Shown: positions 15,200-24,072 of the stretch, one piece after another
How positions within the stretch are numbered: the stretch's first letter is position 1
Layout of the letters: each line of letters starts with the position of its first letter
From: an uncultured Christensenella sp.
Lineage (GTDB): Bacteria > Bacillota > Clostridia > Christensenellales > Pumilibacteraceae
Direction: 5' to 3'
NCBI GenBank assembly: GCA_910577995.1
Contig: CAJTND010000002.1
Span: forward strand, 159,586-188,300
Length of the DNA stretch: 28,715 nucleotides
Position numbers and translations under genes: made by a program
The notes under the pieces: model-generated
Seen by the model: only the letters and a program-made list of their open reading frames with translations
Told to the model about the DNA's origin: nothing
Databases searched by the model: none

Positions 15200-18100
15200 A
15201 TGAAACCGTTTGCGCATTTGCACGTACATACCGAATACTCGCTGCTCGACGGCGCCGTCCGCACCGACAAGATGTTCGGCGTGTGCGACAGCCTCGGCAT
15301 TTCCGCGGTCGCAATGACCGACCACGGTAATATGTTCGCCACGATAGAATTCCTGAAAGCCGCGGTCAAGTATACCGACCCGTCGGCGGATTTTTACGAC
15401 TTTATCAAAGAACGCAGACCGTTCAAGGTCAAGCCGATAGTCGGTTGCGAAGTGTACATGACACACGATATGCGCTTGCGCGAAAAGGGCAAGGACGGCG
15501 CGCCGCCCAAGCTCAACCACTTGGTACTGCTCGCCAAAAACGGCACGGGCTACGCCAACCTCGTCAAGATAGTTTCGGAGAGCTTCGTCGACGGTCTGTA
15601 CTACAAACCGCGTGTCGACTTCGAGTGCATAAAAGCGCACAGCGAGGGGCTTATCTGCCTTTCCGCGTGCTTGGCGGGCGTCATACCGCAGGCGCTGTTG
15701 CACAACGACGAGGCGACCGCCGATGCTTGGGTAAAGCGTTTTAAGGAAGTGTTCGGCGAGGACTTTTACATAGAAATACAAAACCACGATATATCCGAGC
15801 AAAAGTACGTTCTGCCCAAGCTGATAAAGCTCGCCGCCGACAACGGAGTAAAGACCGTCGCGACCAACGACGCGCATTACCTCCGCAAGGAAGACGCGGA
15901 CATGCAGAAGGTGCTCATGGCTATCGCGTTCCACTCGACGCTCGAACTCGGCGACACTACCGCGCCGCTCGACGATACGTACTCGGACGGCAAGTATTTC
16001 CCGACCCGTGAGTTCTATCTTAAATCCTACGATGAGATGGCGGAGGCTTTGCCCGATTGTGAGGACGCGCTCGCAACGACGCTCGAAATAGCGGACAAGA
16101 TCGATCCGTATTTTATTGCGCGCGACAAGCTTTTGCCGTCCTATGTTGCGCCTGACGGCATGACGAGCGAACAGTACCTACGCAAGCTGACCGAGGACGG
16201 ACTGAAACAGCGTTACGGTGAGATAACCGACGAGATACGCGAGCGCGCCGAGTACGAGCTGTCCGTCGTCGAGCGCATGAAGTTCGTCGATTACTATCTC
16301 ATTGTCTGGGACTTTATCAACTATTCGGAATCGCAGGGCATTCCCGTAGGTCCGGGGCGCGGCAGCGGCGCTGGCAGTATAATAGCCTATGCGATAGGCA
16401 TAACCAAGATCGACCCGCTCAAATACAATCTGATATTCGAGCGTTTCCTCAATCCCGAGCGCGTCAGTAACCCCGATTTCGACGTCGATTTTTGCGTCGA
16501 CCGCCGCGGCGAAGTCATCGATTACGTCGTGCGCAAGTACGGCAAGCCCAACGTTTCGCAGATAGCGACTTTCGGCACGATGGCGACCAAAGCGGCGATA
16601 AAAGACGTCGGGCGCGTGTTCAATATGGAATTCGCCGAGGTCAACAAGATAACCAAGATGATCCCGCGCGGCTCGGAAAAAATGCACGTCGGACAGCTTA
16701 TCGGTCACGATCCCAATGTCGCAGGCGTGCCCGAGCTTGTCGACCTGTACACGAGCGACGCGGCGGCGCGGCGCATACTCGACATGGCGGAGAAGATAGA
16801 GGGCATGCCGCGGCAGATAGGCATGCACGCCGCAGGCGTCATCATATGCCGAGACCCGATAGACGACCACGTGCCGCTCGCGCGTACCAACGAGGACGTT
16901 GTCGTCACGCAGTACGATATGATAGTCGACGAGGAGCTCGGTCTTTTGAAAATGGACTTCCTCGGACTGACGACGCTGACGGATATCAAAAAGGCGCTCG
17001 ACTACGTAAAGCAGTCAACGGGCAAAACTCTCGACTTCTTCGAGCTCGGTTATGACGATAAAGCGGTGTACGAGCTGATCGGCGGCGGCGATACCGAGGC
17101 GGTGTTCCAGCTCGAATCGGGCGGCATGAAGGGCTTTATGCGCGAGCTTAAACCGACCAACCTCGAAGAGATCATAGCGGGCATTTCGCTGTACCGTCCC
17201 GGTCCTATGGACTATATACCCGACTATATCAGTAACCGCCGCGCGCCCGATAAGATAAAATACATACACGAAAAGCTCAAACCGATACTCGACGTTACTT
17301 ACGGCATCATAGTTTATCAAGAACAGGTCATGCAGGTCGTTCGAGAGCTTGCGGGCTATTCCATGGGCGGCGCGGACAATATCCGCCGCATGATGAGCAA
17401 AAAGAAACAGGCGGCGATGGATAAAGAACGCGCCGTGTTCATCCACGGCAGCGATAAAGTCCCCGGTTGCGTCAAGAACGGCATACCCGAGAAAGCGGCT
17501 AACGAGATATACGATATGCTTATCAAGTTCGCAAACTACGGCTTTAACAAATCGCACGCCGCGGCTTATGCGCATTTGACGTATCAGACCGCATACCTCA
17601 AAAGATATTATCCAGTCGAATTCTTTACGGCGGTGCTCAACAACCGCATAACCAAGCTCGACGAGCTCACGCATTACCTGACTTATATGAAAGAGGCGAA
17701 TATCAAGGTTTTGCCGCCGAATATCAATAAGTCGGAAGCCGAATACACCGTCGAGGACGGTTGCGTGCGCATCGGGCTCGGCGCGGTCAAGGGCGTTGGC
17801 GTGCCTATAATCAACCGTATAGTAGAGGAACGCACGCGCAACGGCAGTTACGTCGATTTTGTCGAGTTCGTTTCGCGCATGGACGACCTGGAAACGGGCA
17901 AATCGCTGATAAACCGCAAGATGATAGAATCGCTGATATATGCGGGCGCGTTCGATTGCTTCGGCAAGAAGCGCGCGGTGCTCATCGCGTCGTACGGTAC
18001 CGTCATGGACAATGCGGCAAAAGCGCGCGAGGCGAAGATGCGCGGGCAGATGTCGTTCTTTGACGTCGCGCCAGAGATAAAAGAGGTTTTCGAGTATCCC

Positions 18101-18742
18101 GATATGGACGAGTATCCGCCCAACTTCAAGTACCGCATGGAAAAGGAAGTCACGGGTCTGTACCTGACGGGTCATCCGCTTTCCGCGTATATAGATAAGC
18201 TCAAGCTGTACAAATACAATACGTCGGCGTTCGATCCCGAATCCGATTCGTTCCCGTCGGGCGAAGAGAAGGTCACGCTCGGCGGCATGCTTACCGCCAC
18301 GGTCAACAAGATGACCAAAAAAGGCAATCCGATGGGCACGGCTGTGCTCGAAGACCTTTACGGCTCCGTCGAACTCGTCGCGTTTAACAAGACTTATGAG
18401 CGACTGCGTCCGTTCTGGATCAAGGATACCGTCGTATCGGTCACGGGCACGGTCAAGCAGGGCGATAACGGCGTTTCGCTTTGGGTGGACGATATCAAGC
18501 CCTTCGGCGAGGCGGACGCCAATACCAAAAAGGTATGCTGTTACTTCTCGCTCAACGACAAAGCAAAGCTCGCCGAGCTCAAAGAGATAGTCGACGCGTA
18601 CCCGGGCGGCGATTACGTGTATGTTAAGAACACCGACGACGATAAGCTATACAGGTTCAGTAATAGATTCGACATCGAAAAGATCTCGATAGGCGAGCTG
18701 TGCGCGCTGTTCGGCGAGGATAAAGTCAAGGTAAATACGTAG
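15200..18742 (+). CDS. dnaE: DNA polymerase III subunit alpha (DnaE)
   Basis: This is a replicative C-family polymerase, 1180 residues. An N-terminal PHP domain (HLHVHTEYSLLDG 6-18, MTDHGN 39-44) is followed by the palm with PGRGSGAGS (385-393) and the catalytic aspartates in PDFDVDF (425-431). The third is in KMDFLGL (Asp586). Further on lie the duplex-binding and helix-hairpin-helix region and an OB-fold near the C-terminus (about 1020-1110, GGMLTATVNKMTKKG). This is DnaE rather than PolC: the order is PHP first, with no inserted exonuclease. Clostridia usually have both, with PolC elsewhere. The start ATG has AAAGGAGA seven bases upstream. The gene is the last of the murB-PHP-whiA-dnaE run. 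No terminator is visible before the pfkA promoter. Confidence 0.96.
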   Translation: MKPFAHLHVHTEYSLLDGAVRTDKMFGVCDSLGISAVAMTDHGNMFATIEFLKAAVKYTDPSADFYDFIKERRPFKVKPIVGCEVYMTHDMRLREKGKDGAPPKLNHLVLLAKNGTGYANLVKIVSESFVDGLYYKPRVDFECIKAHSEGLICLSACLAGVIPQALLHNDEATADAWVKRFKEVFGEDFYIEIQNHDISEQKYVLPKLIKLAADNGVKTVATNDAHYLRKEDADMQKVLMAIAFHSTLELGDTTAPLDDTYSDGKYFPTREFYLKSYDEMAEALPDCEDALATTLEIADKIDPYFIARDKLLPSYVAPDGMTSEQYLRKLTEDGLKQRYGEITDEIRERAEYELSVVERMKFVDYYLIVWDFINYSESQGIPVGPGRGSGAGSIIAYAIGITKIDPLKYNLIFERFLNPERVSNPDFDVDFCVDRRGEVIDYVVRKYGKPNVSQIATFGTMATKAAIKDVGRVFNMEFAEVNKITKMIPRGSEKMHVGQLIGHDPNVAGVPELVDLYTSDAAARRILDMAEKIEGMPRQIGMHAAGVIICRDPIDDHVPLARTNEDVVVTQYDMIVDEELGLLKMDFLGLTTLTDIKKALDYVKQSTGKTLDFFELGYDDKAVYELIGGGDTEAVFQLESGGMKGFMRELKPTNLEEIIAGISLYRPGPMDYIPDYISNRRAPDKIKYIHEKLKPILDVTYGIIVYQEQVMQVVRELAGYSMGGADNIRRMMSKKKQAAMDKERAVFIHGSDKVPGCVKNGIPEKAANEIYDMLIKFANYGFNKSHAAAYAHLTYQTAYLKRYYPVEFFTAVLNNRITKLDELTHYLTYMKEANIKVLPPNINKSEAEYTVEDGCVRIGLGAVKGVGVPIINRIVEERTRNGSYVDFVEFVSRMDDLETGKSLINRKMIESLIYAGAFDCFGKKRAVLIASYGTVMDNAAKAREAKMRGQMSFFDVAPEIKEVFEYPDMDEYPPNFKYRMEKEVTGLYLTGHPLSAYIDKLKLYKYNTSAFDPESDSFPSGEEKVTLGGMLTATVNKMTKKGNPMGTAVLEDLYGSVELVAFNKTYERLRPFWIKDTVVSVTGTVKQGDNGVSLWVDDIKPFGEADANTKKVCCYFSLNDKAKLAELKEIVDAYPGGDYVYVKNTDDDKLYRFSNRFDIEKISIGELCALFGEDKVKVNT

Positions 18743-18796
18743 TTCCGCGGAGAAAAAAATAGTAAAATTCGCCGTAAATGTATATCGAAAATTGCT

Positions 18797-18824
18797 TTGA
18801 GATTTTATCCGATTGTGATATAAT
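18797..18824 (+). promoter_or_regulatory. Promoter of pfkA
   Basis: -35 TTGAGA (18797-18802), 16-base spacer, perfect extended -10 TGATATAAT (18816-18824). The leader is about 30 bases with AAGGAG shortly before ATG 18863. Confidence 0.7.
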
Positions 18825-18862
18825 ATGTATGTTTTGACTCTAAGTACGAGTAAGGAGCTTTT

Positions 18863-19822
18863 ATGAAAAAGATTGCTGTATTGACGAGCGGCGGCGACGC
18901 GCCCGGCATGAACGCCGCTATCCGTGCGGTCGTGCGCTACGGTATCGGCATGGGCATGGAAGTCATGGGCGTCGAGCGCGGCTTGCAAGGTCTTATCGAT
19001 AACGCGTTCATCCCGATGAACATGCGCAGCGTTTCGGACATAATCCACCGCGGCGGCACGATACTCAAGACTGCGCGCTGTCCCGAGTTCAAGACCGAAG
19101 AGGGTCAGCAAAAGGCTATCGCCAACCTCCGTAAAAACGGCGTCGAGGGGCTTATAGTCATAGGCGGCGACGGTTCGTTCATGGGCGCAAAAGCGATGAC
19201 GGACCGCGGATTCCCGTCGATAGGCATACCAGGCACGATAGACAACGACCTTGCGTATACCGAGTATACGCTCGGCTTCGACACGGCGTGCAATACCATA
19301 CTCGACGCTATAAACAAGATACGCGACACAATGAGCTCGCATGAGCGCGTGTCGATAATCGAGGTCATGGGCAGGAACTGCGGCGACCTCGCGCTGTACT
19401 GCGGCATGTGCGGCGGCGCGGAAGTGATAATCGTTCCCGAGCATCCGCTCACCATAGACGAGATCGTGGAAACGCTCGGCGGCGGTCAAGCTCACGGCAA
19501 GACCAGCGGTATAATCGTGCTTGCCGAGGGCGCGGGGCATGCGGACGACCTCAAAGCCGAGCTCGGCTCGCGCACCGACATGACTATAAAATCGACCAAG
19601 CTCGGGCACTTACAGCGCGGCGGCAGTCCGTCGTGCCGTGACAGATATCTCGGTACGTGTTTCGGCGTGCATGCCGTCAAGCTGCTTCAAAAGGGCATAG
19701 GCAACCGCATAGTAGGCATCAAAAACAACAAGATATACGACATGGATATAATAGAAGGCGTCGCCATGAAAAAGAATTTCGATACCGAGCTTTACGAAAC
19801 GGCGCAGATAGTAAGCAGATAA
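18863..19822 (+). CDS. pfkA: ATP-dependent 6-phosphofructokinase
   Basis: PfkA makes fructose 1,6-bisphosphate from fructose 6-phosphate, the committed step of glycolysis. The 319-residue length and numbering match the short bacterial enzymes: TSGGDAPGMNAAIRA (8-22), GGDGS (101-105) with Gly104, and PGTIDND (123-129) with Gly124 and the catalytic Asp127. Gly at both 104 and 124 marks an ATP-using rather than a pyrophosphate-using enzyme. Arg21 and Arg25 of the effector site are present, consistent with allosteric control by ADP/PEP in this family. The gene has its own promoter after dnaE, and a strong terminator follows. Confidence 0.96.
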   Translation: MKKIAVLTSGGDAPGMNAAIRAVVRYGIGMGMEVMGVERGLQGLIDNAFIPMNMRSVSDIIHRGGTILKTARCPEFKTEEGQQKAIANLRKNGVEGLIVIGGDGSFMGAKAMTDRGFPSIGIPGTIDNDLAYTEYTLGFDTACNTILDAINKIRDTMSSHERVSIIEVMGRNCGDLALYCGMCGGAEVIIVPEHPLTIDEIVETLGGGQAHGKTSGIIVLAEGAGHADDLKAELGSRTDMTIKSTKLGHLQRGGSPSCRDRYLGTCFGVHAVKLLQKGIGNRIVGIKNNKIYDMDIIEGVAMKKNFDTELYETAQIVSR

Positions 19823-19836
19823 GGTACGTATAAATT

Positions 19837-19869
19837 AAAAAACCGTCCGAGCTTGTCGGGCGGTTTTTT
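19837..19869 (+). terminator. Rho-independent terminator after pfkA
   Basis: Stem ACCGTCCGA (19842-19850) with TCGGGCGGT (19856-19864), nine pairs including one G-U, loop GCTTG, six T at the end and a run of A before it. Confidence 0.9.
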
Positions 19870-19921
19870 CTATGTCGGATCAACTTTATATATGCGCGCG
19901 GCGAATTATGCCGGGACAAAT

Positions 19922-19959
19922 AAAAAATCGGAGCGTCTTATAACGGGCGTTCCGATTTT
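19922..19959 (-). terminator. Rho-independent terminator after fba
   Basis: A 12-bp stem (AAAATCGGAGCG 19924-19935 with CGTTCCGATTTT 19948-19959, one G-U pair). On the minus strand it ends in six T, 20 bases after the fba stop. With the pfkA terminator it separates two converging genes. Confidence 0.85.
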
Positions 19960-19980
19960 CTTGATTTTGGATCGGATGTC

Positions 19981-20910
19981 TTAGGCGTGACCTGCGCAGC
20001 CGAGCACGTGGACGAGCTTATGACGCACGCATTCGGTGACGAGCGCTCTGCCGTCGCCGAGATATTGACGGGGATCGAAGTGCGAGGGGTTCTCGGCGAA
20101 GTGCTTGCGCACCGCGGCGGTGAAGGCGAGACGAAGGTCGGAGTCGACGTTTATCTTGCAGACCGCCATGGACGACGCTTTGCGGAGCATGTCCTCGGGA
20201 ATGCCCTTAGCGCCGGGCATCGCGCCGCCGAAGTCGTTGACCATCTTTACGTAGTCGGGGAGCACCGAGCTCGCGCCGTGGAGAACGATGGGGAACTTGG
20301 GCAGGAGGCTTGAGACCTTTTCGAGAATATCGAAACGGAGTTTGGCGTCGCCCTTGAATTTGAACGCGCCGTGGCTCGTGCCTATGGCTATCGCGAGCGA
20401 GTCGACGCCCGTCTTTGCGACGAATTCCGCCGCCTCGTCGGGATCGGTGTAGAGCGCGTCGGACTCGGAGACTTTTACGTTGTCCTCGACGCCGGCGAGC
20501 CTGCCGAGCTCGGCTTCTACGACCGCGCCGTGGTCGTGCGCGTACTTGACTACCTGAGAGGTTATTTTGATGTTTTCCGCAAGGGGATGAGCGGAAGCGT
20601 CTATCATGACGGAAGTAAAGCCGTCGTTGATGCATTCTACGCAGAGATCGTAGGAATCGCCGTGATCGAGGTGGAGGCAGATGGGAAGACCGGAATCCTC
20701 GACAGCCGCTTGGACCATTTTGACGAGGTATTTGGAGTTGGCGTACTTGCGCGCGCTTGACGATACCTGCAGGATGAGCGGAGCTTTTTCGAGCTTGCCG
20801 GCTTCGACGATGCCTTGGATCGTTTCCATGTTGTTGATGTTGAACGCGCCGATGGCGTAGCCGCCTTCATAGGCTTTTGCGAACATATCCTTAGTCGTTA
20901 CTAAAGGCAT
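19981..20910 (-). CDS. fba: Class II fructose-1,6-bisphosphate aldolase
   Basis: This zinc-dependent aldolase splits fructose 1,6-bisphosphate into dihydroxyacetone phosphate and glyceraldehyde 3-phosphate. The 309-residue protein has GAFNINN (21-27), the catalytic LHLDHGDS (79-86, Asp82 and zinc ligand His83), VEAELG (131-136) and the two further zinc ligands in GTSHGAFKF (His180) and VLHGASS (His211). A late NVDSDLR contacts the phosphate. The start ATG 20910 has GGAGG about 11 bases upstream. It is a single-gene unit, convergent with pfkA and divergent from the aminopeptidase gene. Grouped with pfkA and gapA, it gives three consecutive or near-consecutive glycolytic steps in one region. 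Confidence 0.96.
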   Translation of the reverse strand: MPLVTTKDMFAKAYEGGYAIGAFNINNMETIQGIVEAGKLEKAPLILQVSSSARKYANSKYLVKMVQAAVEDSGLPICLHLDHGDSYDLCVECINDGFTSVMIDASAHPLAENIKITSQVVKYAHDHGAVVEAELGRLAGVEDNVKVSESDALYTDPDEAAEFVAKTGVDSLAIAIGTSHGAFKFKGDAKLRFDILEKVSSLLPKFPIVLHGASSVLPDYVKMVNDFGGAMPGAKGIPEDMLRKASSMAVCKINVDSDLRLAFTAAVRKHFAENPSHFDPRQYLGDGRALVTECVRHKLVHVLGCAGHA

Positions 20911-20942
20911 GATTTTGTTTCCCTCCGAAACAGATTTTAATC

Positions 20943-20951
20943 ATTATAACA
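20943..20951 (-). promoter_or_regulatory. Extended -10 element of the fba promoter
   Basis: On the minus strand TGTTATAAT (20943-20951) lies 32 bases before the fba ATG. The -35 region at the right distance (TAGTCA) is poor, so the promoter probably relies on the extended -10. Confidence 0.5.
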
Positions 20952-20979
20952 CATTTTGCAAGATTTGACTACTGTTTTA

Positions 20980-21008
20980 TTGACTTTTTTTTTGAAAAGA
21001 ATTATAAT
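20980..21008 (+). promoter_or_regulatory. Promoter of the M29 aminopeptidase gene
   Basis: -35 TTGACT (20980-20985), exactly 17 bases, -10 TATAAT (21003-21008). Transcription should begin about 21015, at or near the GGAGG box, giving a leader of only about 10 bases. Confidence 0.7.
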
Positions 21009-21024
21009 GAATTCGGAGGCTGAA

Positions 21025-22140
21025 ATGAAAGATGAAAGAATGACGAAGCTCGCCCGCAACCTTGTCGACTACTCCGTAGCCGCTAAAAAGGGCGACAAAG
21101 TTTTGATAGAGGCGTTCGACGTCCCGTACCCGCTCGTTGCCGAGCTCGTGAAAGCCGTTTACGCGGCGGGGGCGCTCGCATTTGTCAATAATATAGATAC
21201 GCGCGTGCGCGCCGAACTGCTCAAAGGCGCGAGCGACGCTCAGCTCGAGCTGTGGGCAAAGCACGACGCCGCCGCGATGAACGATATGGACTGCTATATC
21301 GGCGTGCGCGGTGCGGACAACGCCTACGAAAATTCGTCCGTTCCGCAGGAGCGCATGGACAAGTACATGAGCATTTACAATCACGCGGTGCATCACGAGA
21401 TACGCGTCAAAAAGACGCGCTGGGTCGTGCTCAGATACCCGTCGCCGTCGATGGCTCAGCTCGCGGGCGTTTCCACCGAGGCTTTTGAGGACCATTACTT
21501 CAATGTCTGCAACCTCGACTATTCCAAGATGGAAAAGGCGATGACGCCGCTCGTCGAGCTTATGAACAAGACCGACAAAGTGCGTATCGTCGCCAAAGAC
21601 ACCGATATAACTTTTTCTATAAAGGATATTCCCGCGGTCAAGTGCGCGGGGCATATGAATATCCCCGACGGCGAGGTCTACACCGCGCCCGTCAAGGATT
21701 CGATCAACGGCGTTATCACGTACAACACGCCGTCGGTGTACAACGGCTCTAAGTTCGAGTGGGTCAAGCTCACGTTCAAAAACGGCAGGATAGTCGAGCA
21801 GGACAGCTCCGCAAAGGATAAGTCCGAGGCGATATTCAATACCGACGACGGCGCGCGTTCGGTCGGCGAGTTCGCTATCGGCGTCAATCCGTTTATCACC
21901 GACGCGATAGGCGATATTCTCTTCGACGAGAAGATAGCGGGGTCTATACACTTTACGCCTGGATGCTGCTACGACGACGCGTACAACGGCAATATCTCCG
22001 CGGTGCATTGGGATCTCGTTCTGCGCCAAACGCCCGATTTCGGCGGCGGCAAGATATACTTCGACGGCGTGCTCATCCGCGAAAACGGCAGGTTCGTGCT
22101 CGACTCGCTTAAATGCCTCAACCCCGAAAACCTCAAATAA
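21025..22140 (+). CDS. M29-family aminopeptidase (AmpS/AmpT-like)
   Basis: This is a cytoplasmic metallo-aminopeptidase of family M29, known from thermophiles and widespread in Firmicutes. The 371-residue protein keeps the set of metal and catalytic residues in the family order: Glu217 (PDGEVYT), Glu282 (GEFAIG), His309 (SIHF), Tyr316, and His328/Asp330 (HWD). ATG 21025 is preferred because GGAGG (21015-21019) is five bases away; upstream ATG 21007 lies inside the -10 box and cannot be on the mRNA. The YcxB-like gene follows after 13 bases, so the two are probably co-transcribed. Substrate range is not predictable. Confidence 0.9.
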   Translation: MKDERMTKLARNLVDYSVAAKKGDKVLIEAFDVPYPLVAELVKAVYAAGALAFVNNIDTRVRAELLKGASDAQLELWAKHDAAAMNDMDCYIGVRGADNAYENSSVPQERMDKYMSIYNHAVHHEIRVKKTRWVVLRYPSPSMAQLAGVSTEAFEDHYFNVCNLDYSKMEKAMTPLVELMNKTDKVRIVAKDTDITFSIKDIPAVKCAGHMNIPDGEVYTAPVKDSINGVITYNTPSVYNGSKFEWVKLTFKNGRIVEQDSSAKDKSEAIFNTDDGARSVGEFAIGVNPFITDAIGDILFDEKIAGSIHFTPGCCYDDAYNGNISAVHWDLVLRQTPDFGGGKIYFDGVLIRENGRFVLDSLKCLNPENLK

Positions 22141-22153
22141 GCGGACGTATAGA

Positions 22154-22816
22154 ATGAAAGTTTTCGAGCTTAAATACAGGATTACCGACGACGACTTAAA
22201 ACGCATCAATAAGTCCGTAATGTGGAAATACTTCTTGATGTATCTCGCGGTGTCGCTAGTCGGGCTTGCGGTAGGCGTCGTCGCGACGGTCTTGCGCCCG
22301 AGGACGGAAATACTTGTATTCGGCATAATACTCATCGTGCTCGGCGCGATACTGCTTGTCTTTTCGCTGCTGCTCGCAATTGCGCCGCGCAATTTTATTT
22401 CGAGCGCGCTCATGCCGAGCGACGTCATAGAACGTTCGGTGCGGTTCGACGACGGCGGTATCACGATATCCACGGCTACTCAAAATAATATCACTGTCGG
22501 TTACGACGAGATCGTGCGGATAAAAGATAAAAAGTCGTATCTTCTGCTGTTTATAGACAAGGACATTGCGCTCATCGTCAAGGACAAATTGACGAGCGGA
22601 CAGACGCTCGCCGAGCTATATGCGTATCTTTGCGCAAAAAAGGGCATAAAAAACACCGTTGCTGCCGCAAATAAAGCCGAACAGATCGAAACGGCTGATG
22701 CCAAAGACAAAGCGGATAGCTCGGATGCGGAAGCTCCGGATGAAACGGCTAACGTCGAAACGCAGAACGAAAACGCCGACGGCGATAGCTCTGCCGCCGC
22801 GGACGAAGAACAATAA
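22154..22816 (+). CDS. YcxB-like membrane protein with acidic tail
   Basis: The 220-residue protein has a charged N-terminal strand region, two adjacent membrane helices (about 27-47 and 54-76), and a cytoplasmic domain (about 90-165) whose pattern VGYDEIVRIKDKKSYLLLFI then VKDKLTSGQTLAE resembles the YcxB-like C-terminal domain. This domain has no known function. A low-complexity tail (about 170-220) is rich in Ala, Asp and Glu. No good ribosome binding site precedes ATG 22154, which suggests coupling to the aminopeptidase gene 13 bases upstream. No terminator is seen before the gapA promoter. Family call is moderate, topology is firm. Confidence 0.7.
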   Translation: MKVFELKYRITDDDLKRINKSVMWKYFLMYLAVSLVGLAVGVVATVLRPRTEILVFGIILIVLGAILLVFSLLLAIAPRNFISSALMPSDVIERSVRFDDGGITISTATQNNITVGYDEIVRIKDKKSYLLLFIDKDIALIVKDKLTSGQTLAELYAYLCAKKGIKNTVAAANKAEQIETADAKDKADSSDAEAPDETANVETQNENADGDSSAAADEEQ

Positions 22817-22841
22817 TCATATAAAAACAAATAAAAAAAGT

Positions 22842-22870
22842 TTGACATATCTCCTTGCAGGTGATACAAT
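22842..22870 (+). promoter_or_regulatory. Strong promoter and ribosome binding site of gapA
   Basis: Perfect -35 TTGACA (22842-22847), 17-base spacer, extended -10 TGATACAAT (22862-22870). A 30-base leader ends in GGAGG (22893-22897), nine bases before ATG. This is among the strongest promoters in the window, as expected for gapA. Confidence 0.8.
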
Positions 22871-22906
22871 ATAAGAAATCAAAACACAATTCGGAGGTTT
22901 TTTTCC

Positions 22907-23977
22907 ATGGCAAACGTAAAGGTTGCAATCAACGGTTTCGGACGCATCGGTCGTCTTGCTTTCCGTCAAATGTTCGGCGCAAAGGGCTATGACGTCGTCG
23001 CTATCAACGACTTGACCAGCCCCGCGATGCTCGCCAACCTGCTCAAGTACGACACCGCTCAGGGCGGCTACTGCGGCAAGATAGGCGAGGGCGCGCACAC
23101 CGTTTCGTCGACCGAGCCTGTATTCGAAGAGGACGGCAAGACCGTCAAGACGCCCGGCTCTATCACGGTAGACGGCAAAAAGATCACCATCTACGCTATG
23201 CCGAAGGCGCAGGATCTGCCCTGGGGCAAGCTCGGCGTAGACGTCGTGCTTGAGTGCACGGGCTTCTACTGCTCTAAGGAAAAATCCATGGCTCACGTCG
23301 CCGCCGGCGCGAAGAAAGTCGTTATATCCGCTCCCGCGGGCAGCGACCTCAAGACCGTCGTTTTCGGCGTCAACGAGAAAACGCTTGCAAAAGACGATCA
23401 GGTCATTTCCGCCGCGTCCTGCACGACCAACTGCCTTGCGCCCATGGCGAAAGCGCTCAACGACTATGCGCCCGTTCAGTCCGGTATCATGAGCACCATC
23501 CACGCTTACACCGGCGATCAGATGATCCTCGACGGTCCGCATCGCAAAGGCGACATGCGTCGCGCACGCGCAGGCGCTGCCAACATCGTCCCCAACTCGA
23601 CGGGCGCTGCTAAGGCTATCGGCTTGGTCATACCCGAGCTCAACGGCAAGCTCATCGGTTCGGCTCAGCGCGTTCCCGTTCCCACCGGCTCGACGACCAT
23701 ACTTACCGCAGTCGTCAAGGGCAAGGACGTTACCAAGGACGGCATCAACGCCGCTATGAAGAAAGCCGCGAGCGAATCGTTCGGCTACAACGAAGATCCC
23801 ATCGTTTCGTCCGACGTTATCGGCATGAGATACGGTTCGCTGTTCGACGCGACCCAGACCATGGTCTCCAAGGTCGGCGACGATCTTTATCAAGTTCAGG
23901 TCGTTTCCTGGTACGACAACGAGAACTCCTATACCAGCCAGATGGTAAGGACTATCAAATACTTCGCCGAGCTGTGA
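22907..23977 (+). CDS. gapA: Glyceraldehyde-3-phosphate dehydrogenase, type I
   Basis: This NAD-dependent glycolytic dehydrogenase forms 1,3-bisphosphoglycerate. The 356-residue protein has the Rossmann start NGFGRIGRLAFR (9-20), Asp35 at the end of strand two (NAD rather than NADP preference), the active site SAASCTTNCLAP (168-179, Cys172), His199 and the C-terminal WYDNENSY. It is roughly 15-20 residues longer than most bacterial GapA proteins because of an extended loop around 66-86. Codon choice is more uniform than in neighbouring genes, consistent with high expression. It has its own strong promoter, and a long hairpin follows the stop. Confidence 0.96.
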   Translation: MANVKVAINGFGRIGRLAFRQMFGAKGYDVVAINDLTSPAMLANLLKYDTAQGGYCGKIGEGAHTVSSTEPVFEEDGKTVKTPGSITVDGKKITIYAMPKAQDLPWGKLGVDVVLECTGFYCSKEKSMAHVAAGAKKVVISAPAGSDLKTVVFGVNEKTLAKDDQVISAASCTTNCLAPMAKALNDYAPVQSGIMSTIHAYTGDQMILDGPHRKGDMRRARAGAANIVPNSTGAAKAIGLVIPELNGKLIGSAQRVPVPTGSTTILTAVVKGKDVTKDGINAAMKKAASESFGYNEDPIVSSDVIGMRYGSLFDATQTMVSKVGDDLYQVQVVSWYDNENSYTSQMVRTIKYFAEL

Positions 23978-24010
23978 TCGGCCCGTCGCAGAATAAATAA
24001 CGCAAATCAA

Positions 24011-24047
24011 AATAACGCTCCGCTGTCGTTCGACGCGGAGCGTTATT
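24011..24047. terminator. Long hairpin between gapA and the convergent small membrane protein gene
   Basis: A perfect 13-bp stem (AATAACGCTCCGC 24011-24023, GCGGAGCGTTATT 24035-24047) with an 11-base loop, symmetrical, with only short T runs. It lies 33 bases after the gapA stop and 26 bases after the stop of the gene ending at 24073. It probably ends both transcripts. Confidence 0.75.
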
Positions 24048-24072
24048 TGTTGCGATCTTTTTATAATGCGCG

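Noticed and set aside
17015..18175. A 386-codon open frame opposite dnaE
   Set aside because: It is a frame shadow of dnaE; the translation has no domain pattern.
18825..18866. A 13-codon frame just after the pfkA -10 box ending in an ATGA overlap with pfkA
   Set aside because: Its ATG begins one base after the -10 hexamer, upstream of the expected transcription start, so it should not be on the mRNA.
20956..21024. Longer starts of the M29 aminopeptidase
   Set aside because: They lie upstream of, or inside, the TATAAT box of the promoter; GGAGG directs initiation to 21025.
20977..22473. A 498-codon open frame on the minus strand opposite the M29 aminopeptidase
   Set aside because: It lies wholly opposite well-supported genes, shows no motif and has no ribosome binding site.
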